64,000 nucleotides of DNA from positions 1 to 64,000 of the forward strand of contig JAMXLF010000007.1 in the NCBI GenBank assembly GCA_024281055.1, read 5' to 3'. Position 1 is the stretch's first letter. Each line of letters starts with the position of its first letter. Shown here piece by piece: positions 57,053 to 64,000 of this stretch. The notes under the pieces were generated by a model, which saw only the letters and a program-made list of their open reading frames with translations, made no database searches and was not told where the DNA came from. The position numbers and the translations under genes are program-made. This stretch comes from Geobacteraceae bacterium. GTDB lineage: Bacteria > Desulfobacterota > Desulfuromonadia > Geobacterales > Geobacteraceae.

Positions 57053-59467
57053 ATGGATTTTAACAGGCTTGGCTTCCTGGCCCTGGAAAACGGGGACTAT
57101 CAGGAAGCCGTGAACATCTTCCGCAGAGCCATCGAGAAAAGAAAAAGCGCCAGCAGCTTTATCGGTCTGGGAATGGCCTGCGAGCGACTGAGTGACGTTC
57201 CCATGGCCAGATGGGCCTATTACAAATCCCTTGAACTGGATCCCGACAACAGGGAGGCGCTGCCCCGTATAGAGGCCATTGAAAAAATCAGGCCCCGCAC
57301 GCCGGTGAGAACTCGCCAATCCCTGTTCAGGACTGCTGACGACTGCCTGGAGGTTTTCGACGGTACCTGGCGCCGTTTTTTCGTCAAGGGAATAAACCTC
57401 GGTTTGGGACTTCCTGGCTATTTTCCGGGTGAATATGCCGTCAAGAAGGGAACGTACCTGAAATGGTTCCGGCAACTCGCCGACCTGGGGATCAATGCGC
57501 TCCGCATCTACGCGATCCATCCGCCCTGTTTCTACGAAGCACTCGCGGAATTCAACCACGACCGGCACCTCAGGCTCTACCTGTTCCAGGGTATATGGGC
57601 CGAGTTGCCGGAAAACGGTGATTTCAACGATCCGAAATTTCTTACCTACGTACGCGGCAATATAAAAGATGCCGTCGATATCGTTTACGGCCATGCGGAC
57701 CTGCCCGAACGGCCGGGCTATCCCCATGGCACGTATACCATCGACGTCTCTCCATACGCCGCAGGCTTCATATTCGGCAGGGAATGGGAACCCTGCGCCG
57801 TCAGACGGTTCAATGCGATGCACGGAAATGTGGTGCGCGATTTCCGGGGGGCTTTTCTCGGCATCAAGGCTGGCACCCCGTTCGAGATATGGATAACCGA
57901 GACAAGCGATTATCTGCAGAAGTACGAATACGTCACCTACAAGGCCTCCCACCCCGTTTCGGTAAACAACTGGCCGACCCTTGACCCCCTGACTCACCCA
58001 TCCGAGTCCGACAAGACTGAAGAGGCGATGATTCTCGGCTTGTCGAAAAGTACCGATCCCTGCGCGGAGGGAGGGTACCTGTCACTGCAGGAAGATCTGG
58101 AAACCCTCGACGTGGCAAAAATATACCGGAAACAGGGAGGGGGGTTCTTCGCCTCCTACCATCCCTATCCCTACTACCCGGATTTTATGAACAACGATTA
58201 TCTCACGGAGGAAAACCCGTACTATGCGTACCTCACGGCACTGAAACGGCATCACGGCAAACAGCCGGTTCTCGTGGCGGAATTCGGGGTTCCGAGCAGC
58301 AGAGAAATCGCGCACTGGCAGAAGAACGGTTGGCATCACGGTGGACACGACGAGGCACGCCAAGGGGAGATCAACGGCATCCTCATGGAGACGATTCATC
58401 GGTCAGGCATGGCGGGAGGCCTTCTGTTCAGCTGGTTTGACGAGTGGTTCAAGAAGAACTGGATGCTGCTCCCCTACGAGCTTCCCCCGGACAGGAAACC
58501 CTTCTGGTATGCCAGCCAGGACGCTGAAGAGAATTACGGGTTGCTGGCGGCCTATCCCGGCTATCCCGGCAAGAAGGTCACCCTCGATGGCAATGTGGAG
58601 GAGTGGCGCGATGCAGCCATCCTCTATGACAAAAGGACAGAGACCCCGCTTGTTCGCTTCAACGACAATTTCGATCATGTGCGGACCCTGAGGAGGCTCG
58701 CGGTCCAGCACGATGAAGGCTTTCTCTACCTTCGCCTCGAAACGGCAGGCCCTGTCTCTTTTTCGCAGGCGAGCTATCTGATAGGGCTCGACACGTGCGC
58801 ACCGGAAACGGGCGAATTCCTGCTCCCTCTGAAGACGAACCTTGCCACCCCCATCGGCCTCAAGTTCCTGATCCACCTGGCGGGTAACGAGAACAGCAGA
58901 ATCCTCGTCTGCCAGAGCTACGACAAGCGACTGAATTATTACGGACGGCTGGTGAGACCGGAAATCTCCCGCCAGGGGGCCTGGGTAAGCATCCAGAACG
59001 AAACCAACAAGAGGCGTATCAGCAAGGACGGGAAAACGTTTTATCCATCCCGCACGTTCCCCGTGAGTCCACTCCGTTTCGGCAGTCTCAACCCGGGGAA
59101 TCCTTTGCACAATACACTGGCGGATTTCTATGTCGCCGGCAACGGTATCGAGCTGCGGCTTCCCTGGAGTCTGCTCAATTTCACCGACCCGAGTTCGAAG
59201 TCGGTACTGTGGATGGACAAAAATAGCCAAACAAGGATAACCGACGGCATAAGGATACTCGCCGTTTCCTTCAAGCCGGAGAGCGGACAGCTGTTTGCCA
59301 GGGATACCGGCTTGCCGAGCCGCATCACCGATTCATTGCCGGAAAGGCTCGGGAGAGAGAATGTCCGCACCTACTCATGGGAAGATTGGGAAGCCCCCGT
59401 TTACCATACCTATCTCAAGGAAAGCTACCACGTGTACCGGAAGGTGCTCGCAAAGCTTCCGGGGTGA
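57053..59467 (+). CDS. TPR-glycosidase-CBM9-like protein
   Basis: 804 residues from ATG 57053 (MDFNRLGFLALENGDYQEA). Residues 1-80 form two TPR-like helical pairs. Residues about 100-500 are a TIM-barrel glycosidase of GH2/GH5-like type: VKGINLGLGLPGYFPGEY near 105, LADLGINALRIYAIHPP near 140, LVAEFGVPSSREI near 420 and GLLFSWFDEWFKKNW near 465, with candidate catalytic Glu/Asp residues. Residues about 500-800 resemble a carbohydrate-binding/DOMON domain (KVTLDGNVEEWRDAAILYD). No signal peptide is evident. A starting ATG at 56999 would overlap the small membrane gene. It may process the nascent or trimmed polymer. Confidence 0.82.
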   Translation: MDFNRLGFLALENGDYQEAVNIFRRAIEKRKSASSFIGLGMACERLSDVPMARWAYYKSLELDPDNREALPRIEAIEKIRPRTPVRTRQSLFRTADDCLEVFDGTWRRFFVKGINLGLGLPGYFPGEYAVKKGTYLKWFRQLADLGINALRIYAIHPPCFYEALAEFNHDRHLRLYLFQGIWAELPENGDFNDPKFLTYVRGNIKDAVDIVYGHADLPERPGYPHGTYTIDVSPYAAGFIFGREWEPCAVRRFNAMHGNVVRDFRGAFLGIKAGTPFEIWITETSDYLQKYEYVTYKASHPVSVNNWPTLDPLTHPSESDKTEEAMILGLSKSTDPCAEGGYLSLQEDLETLDVAKIYRKQGGGFFASYHPYPYYPDFMNNDYLTEENPYYAYLTALKRHHGKQPVLVAEFGVPSSREIAHWQKNGWHHGGHDEARQGEINGILMETIHRSGMAGGLLFSWFDEWFKKNWMLLPYELPPDRKPFWYASQDAEENYGLLAAYPGYPGKKVTLDGNVEEWRDAAILYDKRTETPLVRFNDNFDHVRTLRRLAVQHDEGFLYLRLETAGPVSFSQASYLIGLDTCAPETGEFLLPLKTNLATPIGLKFLIHLAGNENSRILVCQSYDKRLNYYGRLVRPEISRQGAWVSIQNETNKRRISKDGKTFYPSRTFPVSPLRFGSLNPGNPLHNTLADFYVAGNGIELRLPWSLLNFTDPSSKSVLWMDKNSQTRITDGIRILAVSFKPESGQLFARDTGLPSRITDSLPERLGRENVRTYSWEDWEAPVYHTYLKESYHVYRKVLAKLPG

Positions 59468-59473
59468 ACTGCC

Positions 59474-60244
59474 ATGCCACTGACGAGAAGGGATTTCCTT
59501 AAACTCGGCTGCGCGACGGCCATCGCCTCGGTGACGTTCCCGGGGTTGCTCCATGCCGCTCCGGTACAGGTTCCAATCCTCATGTACCATGACATCGCCG
59601 AGCTGTTTCGGGATGACTACACCACCGCCCCTGCCTTGTTCGCCGCGCAGATGGAATGGCTTTACGCAAACGGCTACCGGACGATACTCCTGCCGGAACT
59701 GGCAGACCCGGACAACGTGCGGGGGAACGTGGTCATCCTGACCTTCGACGATGGCTACGCCTCGTTCATGGACTACGCCTTCCCTCTGCTCAGGGAGTAC
59801 CGGTTCAAGGCGTACATCAACATCATAGGGAAATCCGTCGGAACCTTCATCGACATCGACGGGAACAGGCCCCTTCTGAGCTGGGACGAGTATCGCCATC
59901 TGGGTCGGAGCGGACTTGTCGCTTTCGGCTGTCATACGTATGACCTCCATTATCGGGGAGGAGTAAAGAAGGTTTCAGGTGAACGGCTGGAACAAGACTT
60001 GACGCTGTTCCAGGAAACGCTCCGGCGCGAAACGGGCACCACTACGGAAGTCCTGGCCTGGCCCTATGGCGCCCACAACGATACCGCCATCAGAATTGCC
60101 CAGAAACTCGGCTTCAGATACCTGCTGACATCGAACGAGGAACGTCTGCGGGTAACCGGGTCGTATGAAAGGATTCCACGACTGACGATCAACAGCAGGG
60201 TCGACCTCGTTTCATTTCAACAGTACATAGGAGATCAGTCATGA
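59474..60244 (+). CDS. Tat-secreted polysaccharide deacetylase (PgaB N-domain-like)
   Basis: 256 residues. A Tat signal TRRDFLKLGC...ASVTFPGLLHA at residues 4-28. NodB/CE4 domain: LTFDDGYASFMDYAFP near 91, GCHTYDLHYRGG near 155 (His and Asp ligands, as in PgaB), LAWPYGAHN near 195. It should deacetylate GlcNAc residues in the periplasm. The second, hydrolase-like domain of E. coli PgaB is absent. Overlaps the next gene by 4 bases. Confidence 0.9.
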   Translation: MPLTRRDFLKLGCATAIASVTFPGLLHAAPVQVPILMYHDIAELFRDDYTTAPALFAAQMEWLYANGYRTILLPELADPDNVRGNVVILTFDDGYASFMDYAFPLLREYRFKAYINIIGKSVGTFIDIDGNRPLLSWDEYRHLGRSGLVAFGCHTYDLHYRGGVKKVSGERLEQDLTLFQETLRRETGTTTEVLAWPYGAHNDTAIRIAQKLGFRYLLTSNEERLRVTGSYERIPRLTINSRVDLVSFQQYIGDQS

Positions 60245-61836
60245 TATCGCGAGGCATTTTGCCGCTCATCGTTGTCCTCTGGAGTGCTGCGGCCTGCCTT
60301 GCCGCATCCCCGGCCGAGCTCTCCGCTGAGGGAAAATTCGACGAGGCTGTGGCGGCTTACCAGAAGGCAATCGAGGCGGCCGCTGACAACCGGGAAAAGG
60401 GGATGCTCTACAAGCAGCTCGGGGACCTCTACGTCACGAAGGACGACTACGGAAAGGCGGCCGATCAATTCATCCCGGCCCTCGCCCATTACGGCGGCTT
60501 CAGCGAAAAGGAGCGCCTGCAGATGGCCATCTACATCGCCTGGGCGGACCGCCTCAAGGAGGCCATCACCGCGGTCAGGGCCATCCTCGCCATAAATCCC
60601 GACAACACGGATGCCCGGGTCAACCTGGCACGGTTTCTCTCGTGGGCCAACGAGCTTACCCCGGCCATCGAAGAGGCCGACCGCGTGCTGGAGGCATCCC
60701 CCGACAACCGCGATGTTCTCCTCGTCAAGGCCAATGCCCTGAGCTGGCGGGGCGACTACGACCTCGCCATCCCCATCTACCGGGACCTTCTGAACAAGGG
60801 GGACAATTTCGACGCCCGCCTGGGGCTGGCCAACGCGCTTCTCGCCAGCGGCCAGCGGGCTGAGGCGGAGCAGGCGGCCATGCCGCTCCAACCCGCCTAC
60901 TCGTACCAGGAGCGGGAACTGGGGAAATTCCGCACGGCCCTCGGCAAGACCACGCTGCACGACATCGACCTCCGCTATTCTTATTACCGCGATACGGACC
61001 ACAATTATTACAATCGCGTCACTGCGTCGTACACCTATAACCCCGGGACATGGCGGGCCGGGGCAAGCTACAGGCGTACGTATGCCTGGGAACATATCCC
61101 GAGCGGCCGGGCCGAAGAGTTCGCCGCAAATTTCTATGCACAGGCGATAAAGTTCCTGGGAGTCGGCGGCAGCGTGGGGTTGACGCAGACGAGCAGCTGG
61201 AACGGGGACCACCTGCATGTTACCGGCCAGGTCAAGGCTGACGCCACCGTCCTCAAGGGCACCGCCGGCGCCTCATTCAGCAGGGAAGCATTCACCGAAA
61301 CGGCCCAGCTCATCCAGAACGGCATCACGTACACCAATGCCAGCGTCTATTTCTCCCAGAAACTGGTCGACAGCCTGACCCTTTCCGGGAGCTACAGCTA
61401 CCGAGCCTATTCGGACAGCAACCACGCCAACGACGTCCAGCTATCCCCCCGCTATACCCTGTACGCCGGGAACCCGACCATCACTGCGGGAGCCCGTCTC
61501 CGCTATCTGAATTTTGACCACCAGACGGCCCATGGTTATTTCGATCCGAACTATTTCCAGTCGTACGGCATCTTCGTGTCAGCCTACGGTGAATGGGGAA
61601 ATTTCTACGGCTATCTCGAGCCGAACGGAGGGTATCAGACATTCCGGAGGAAAAACATAGCGCAGATCGCCTCTAACACCGACGACCTGTATGGCGGGGT
61701 GAACGGATCGATGGGATACCGGATCACGAAGAATGTGCTCTTCGAGGCGGAGGGGGAATTCGGTAACTACGCACTGGGGACGACGAGCGGTTTCGAGTAC
61801 TACGTTATCGGAGCACGGATCGGGCTGACCTTCTGA
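60241..61836 (+). CDS. PgaA-like TPR-beta-barrel exporter
   Basis: 531 residues with a signal peptide (about 1-20). TPR-like repeats fill 20-215 (LSAEGKFDEAVAAYQKAIEAA, LNPDNTDARVNLARFLSW), and a C-terminal beta-barrel follows (about 230-531, alternating aromatic strands ending in GARIGLTF with terminal Phe, as in outer membrane proteins). This resembles PgaA/BcsC export pores but is shorter than PgaA (807). ATG 60241 overlaps the deacetylase stop. Confidence 0.85.
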   Translation: MISRGILPLIVVLWSAAACLAASPAELSAEGKFDEAVAAYQKAIEAAADNREKGMLYKQLGDLYVTKDDYGKAADQFIPALAHYGGFSEKERLQMAIYIAWADRLKEAITAVRAILAINPDNTDARVNLARFLSWANELTPAIEEADRVLEASPDNRDVLLVKANALSWRGDYDLAIPIYRDLLNKGDNFDARLGLANALLASGQRAEAEQAAMPLQPAYSYQERELGKFRTALGKTTLHDIDLRYSYYRDTDHNYYNRVTASYTYNPGTWRAGASYRRTYAWEHIPSGRAEEFAANFYAQAIKFLGVGGSVGLTQTSSWNGDHLHVTGQVKADATVLKGTAGASFSREAFTETAQLIQNGITYTNASVYFSQKLVDSLTLSGSYSYRAYSDSNHANDVQLSPRYTLYAGNPTITAGARLRYLNFDHQTAHGYFDPNYFQSYGIFVSAYGEWGNFYGYLEPNGGYQTFRRKNIAQIASNTDDLYGGVNGSMGYRITKNVLFEAEGEFGNYALGTTSGFEYYVIGARIGLTF

Positions 61837-61849
61837 CGAGAATTATCCG

Positions 61850-62590
61850 TCAGCGGCCTGCCCGCTGCCGGACAGCTTCAAAGAGAAAAATCCCCCCCGA
61901 CACGGAGGCGTTGAGGGAGGAAACCCCTCCCTTGAGCGGTATCTTGACGAGGATGTCGCACCTCTTCTTCACGAGCGGCCGGATCCCCTCCCCCTCACTG
62001 CCGATCACGAGTGCAACGTTCCCCTTGAGATCCTGGTCGAAAACGCTCACGGCAGCGGCGCTGTCAGCGCCATACACCCAGAATCCCGCATCCTTCAACT
62101 CTTCCAGGGTACGGGCGACGTTGGTGACCTGGGCAATCGGGACCGTCTCCACAGCACCCGCAGAGGCCTTTTCCACCGCGGGAGTCACATGGGCGGCCCG
62201 GTCCATGGGAATGATCACCCCGTGCGCACCGGCACAGGCCGCACTCCGGATGAGCGCCCCCAGGTTATGGGGGTCCTGAACGCCATCGAGCACGAGAAGG
62301 AGACCGCTTTCGCCCGACTCCCGCCAGCGCGCCAGGATATCGGCAGTCTCCGCATAGACGAACGACTCCACCCGGAGTGCCACTCCCTGGTGGTGATCGG
62401 TGCCGCAAAGCCGCGCGATGTCACCCTTCTCCCGCTGCCGGACCGGCACCCCCTTGTCGGCGGCAAGCCTCATGAGCCGTTCGAGCCGGTTGTCCCGGGC
62501 GCCGGCAGCGACAAAAAGCTCGAAAGCCCTCCTGCTGCTGCGGAGGGCCTCCATGACCGGATTGAAGCCGTAGACGATCTCTTCTTTCAT
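61850..62590 (-). CDS. rlmB: 23S rRNA 2'-O-methyltransferase (SpoU/TrmH family, RlmB-like)
   Basis: 246 residues from ATG 62590 (MKEEIVYGFNPVMEAL). N-terminal L7Ae-like substrate domain (1-75), then SPOUT methyltransferase motifs: VLDGVQDPHNLGALIRSAACAGAHGVI near 95, VALVIGSEGEGIRPLV near 195 and LKGGVSSLNASVSGGIFLFE near 215. Probably methylates G2251 of 23S rRNA or a related site. Confidence 0.92.
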   Translation of the reverse strand: MKEEIVYGFNPVMEALRSSRRAFELFVAAGARDNRLERLMRLAADKGVPVRQREKGDIARLCGTDHHQGVALRVESFVYAETADILARWRESGESGLLLVLDGVQDPHNLGALIRSAACAGAHGVIIPMDRAAHVTPAVEKASAGAVETVPIAQVTNVARTLEELKDAGFWVYGADSAAAVSVFDQDLKGNVALVIGSEGEGIRPLVKKRCDILVKIPLKGGVSSLNASVSGGIFLFEAVRQRAGR

Positions 62591-62604
62591 AATCATGCCT
62601 TTGT

Positions 62605-62680
62605 GTAGGGGCAACCCCCTGTGGTTGCCCTCTTGGGCAGTGGTGCCCTCTTGAGGGCGGCCACAGGGGGCCGCCCCTAC
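62605..62680. repeat. GTAGGGGC inverted repeat between rlmB and pyrF
   Basis: Arms of 28 bases begin GTAGGGGC on one strand and end GCCCCTAC; 24 of 28 positions match. The same family recurs at 63432. Confidence 0.85.
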
Positions 62681-62687
62681 GGGGAAA

Positions 62688-63407
62688 TCAAGCCGCCATG
62701 ATCTCCTCGACAATCGCCTCGGCCGCCTGAACGGGATCGGAAGCCGCGGAGATAGGGCGGCCGATCACGAGATAATCCGCCCCGGCTGCCACCGCCGAGG
62801 CTGGGGTCATGATCCGTTTCTGGTCGTCGGCGGAGGCAAATGCCGGTCGCACCCCGGGGGTGACTATAAGGAACTCCTTGCCGCAGGCCTCGCGGATAAG
62901 GGGTGTCTCCTGGGGGGAGGCCACCACGCCGTCGATCCCCGCCCTTTTCGCCAGCTGTGCCAGTCGCACCACCATCTCCGGCACCGGCCGATCGATCCCC
63001 ACGGCCCGCAGGGTCTCCTCGTTTGACGAAGTGAGGATGGTGACCGCCAGCACTTTCGGCCGTTCCGCCCCCCGGAATTCCCGGTCCAGCGCCTCCACGG
63101 TCGTGGTCATCATCTCGTAGCCGCCGAGGGCGTGCAGGTTGAAGAGCTTCACCCCGAGGCGCGCCGCCTCCAGGGAGGCCATGGCCACCGTGTTGGGAAT
63201 GTCGTGGTACTTCAGGTCGAGGAAGACCTCGCCGCCGTATTTCTGGATCATCCGCACGACCACCGGCCCGCAGGCAGTGTAGAGCTGCTTTCCCACCTTG
63301 AACATTCCCACCCGGTCGGCGATGAGGGATGCCCATTTCTCCACGTCGCTGAACTCGTTGACGTCGAGGGCGAAGATAATTTTGTTTCGGGCTTCGTCTC
63401 TGGTCAT
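62688..63407 (-). CDS. pyrF: Orotidine 5'-phosphate decarboxylase
   Basis: 239 residues from ATG 63407 (MTRDEARNKIIFALDVNEF). Catalytic DLKYHDIPNTVAMA near 65 contains the Lys/Asp pair; the phosphate-gripping segments are VTPGVRP near 185 and YLVIGRPISAASDP near 215. Makes UMP in pyrimidine synthesis. Confidence 0.95.
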   Translation of the reverse strand: MTRDEARNKIIFALDVNEFSDVEKWASLIADRVGMFKVGKQLYTACGPVVVRMIQKYGGEVFLDLKYHDIPNTVAMASLEAARLGVKLFNLHALGGYEMMTTTVEALDREFRGAERPKVLAVTILTSSNEETLRAVGIDRPVPEMVVRLAQLAKRAGIDGVVASPQETPLIREACGKEFLIVTPGVRPAFASADDQKRIMTPASAVAAGADYLVIGRPISAASDPVQAAEAIVEEIMAA

Positions 63408-63431
63408 GTCAAATCCTTTGATATTACAAAC

Positions 63432-63490
63432 GTAGGGGCGGCCCCATGTGGCCGCCCAAACAGAGGGCAACCACATGGGGTTGCCCCTAC
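63432..63490. repeat. GTAGGGGC inverted repeat between pyrF and proS
   Basis: Arms of 26 bases around a 7-base loop begin GTAGGGGC and end GCCCCTAC; same family as 62605-62680. The pair brackets pyrF. Confidence 0.85.
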
Positions 63491-63497
63491 AGCACGG

Positions 63498-64000
63498 TTA
63501 TTTCAGCGCCGCGACCACCAGCGCCCTCACTTTGGCAACCGCCTCGTTGACGGAGAGAAGCTCCACCTCGCCACTCTTCCGGTGCTTCAACTCCACCTTC
63601 CCCTCGGCCAGATTCTTCGCCCCCACCACGATACGCAGCGGAATGCCGATCAGATCGGCGTCTTTGAACTTGAAGCCGGGACGCTCGTCGCGGTCGTCGA
63701 GGATCACCTCCACGCCGGCGGCGGCCAGTTCCTCGTAGATGGCGTCGGAGGCCTGGGCTACCGCCTCCTCCTTGTAGTTCAGGGCTGACACGATGCAGTG
63801 GAACGGGGCTATGGGAATCGGCCAGATGATGCCGTTGCCGTCATAGTTCTGCTCGATGCAGGCGGCCACGGTACGGGAGACGCCGATGCCGTAGCATCCC
63901 ATGAAAATGATCCGCTCCTTTCCCTCCGCGTCGAGGTATGTCGCCTTCAGGGCTTCGGAATACTTGGTACCGAGCTTGAAGACGTGACCCACCTCGATCC
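63498..64000 (-). CDS. proS: Prolyl-tRNA synthetase (partial, N-terminus off the right edge)
   Basis: The C-terminal about 165 residues are present; the frame is open to base 64000. [15 protein letters not shown] near the left, [12 protein letters not shown], and the anticodon-binding HGTP domain ([49 protein letters not shown]) match bacterial ProRS. An internal GTG at 63992 should not be taken as the start. Confidence 0.95.
   Translation of the reverse strand, partial: IEVGHVFKLGTKYSEALKATYLDAEGKERIIFMGCYGIGVSRTVAACIEQNYDGNGIIWPIPIAPFHCIVSALNYKEEAVAQASDAIYEELAAAGVEVILDDRDERPGFKFKDADLIGIPLRIVVGAKNLAEGKVELKHRKSGEVELLSVNEAVAKVRALVVAALK

Noticed and set aside
63498-63992. Complete 164-residue protein starting at GTG 63992
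   Set aside because: The frame stays open to the window edge and the content is the C-terminal part of ProRS, so it is a truncated view of a longer gene.

Overview
The window is a 64 kb stretch of a high-GC bacterial chromosome with no phage, IS element, CRISPR array or rRNA. Gene content points to Geobacteraceae (Desulfuromonadales, Geobacter-like): a four-subunit 2-oxoacid:ferredoxin oxidoreductase, a DHH-CBS-tRNA nucleotidyltransferase fusion, a MucR-type regulator, a YlxR-L7Ae fusion, an HD-GYP signalling protein and many small Cys-rich proteins. The genus is inferred from recalled families and was not confirmed by a search.

Layout. (1) 1-11036, minus strand: the classical translation/RNA-decay operon rimP-nusA-ylxR/L7Ae-infB-rbfA-nrnA-truB-rpsO-pnp, followed by an M16 peptidase cut by the left edge. 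A promoter and a terminator-like hairpin precede rimP. (2) 11401-18364: small conserved proteins, a metallophosphoesterase, an O-methyltransferase coupled to a RelE-like protein with a zinc ribbon, a radical SAM protein, ychF and a periplasmic retropepsin-like protease. (3) 18561-27177: ROK kinase, acyl-ACP thioesterase, OmpH-like chaperone, lytic transglycosylase, a permease with D-aminoacylase, a CPxG-repeat secreted protein, a Sel1 lipoprotein and a ribbon-helix-helix protein. (4) 27443-30825: bioB-bioD-bioA behind a BirA-box-like site, then a structured RNA candidate. (5) 31133-41497, minus: DHH/CBS/CCA enzyme, MEMO protein, scpA-scpB, trpS, M50 protease, PII-glnA, ketopantoate-reductase-like protein. 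(6) 41622-48992: M23 peptidase, hrpB, HAD phosphatase, a tRNA-Gln/tRNA-Glu unit and korDABC. (7) 49186-52246: MucR regulator, GAF-HD-GYP phosphodiesterase with an MBL-fold partner, a zinc-ribbon membrane protein. (8) 52432-54117: ettA. (9) 54358-61836, plus: a six-gene operon for a synthase-dependent exopolysaccharide, related in logic to pga but differently built. (10) 61850-64000, minus: rlmB, pyrF and the 3' part of proS.

Two signals stand out. First, at least eleven intergenic gaps carry arrays of a 7-bp period (units such as GTGAATG, AAGGTTC, CGCCTTA, GAGATTT), most folding back on a complementary array. The unit sequence differs from gap to gap, but period, hairpin design and placement just after stop codons are shared. 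In at least three places the array supplies the stop codon or last codons of a gene. Second, the exopolysaccharide operon combines a membrane-anchored HEAT-repeat protein, a PgaC-like synthase, a 59-residue PgaD-like membrane peptide, a TPR-glycosidase without an evident signal peptide, a Tat-type deacetylase and a TPR-beta-barrel porin.

Working together: region 1 couples ribosome maturation, transcription elongation and RNA decay in one operon. korDABC feeds reduced ferredoxin from 2-oxoacid oxidation, PII-glnA handles nitrogen, and the HD-GYP protein could, by inference, set the c-di-GMP level that such exopolysaccharide synthases usually sense.
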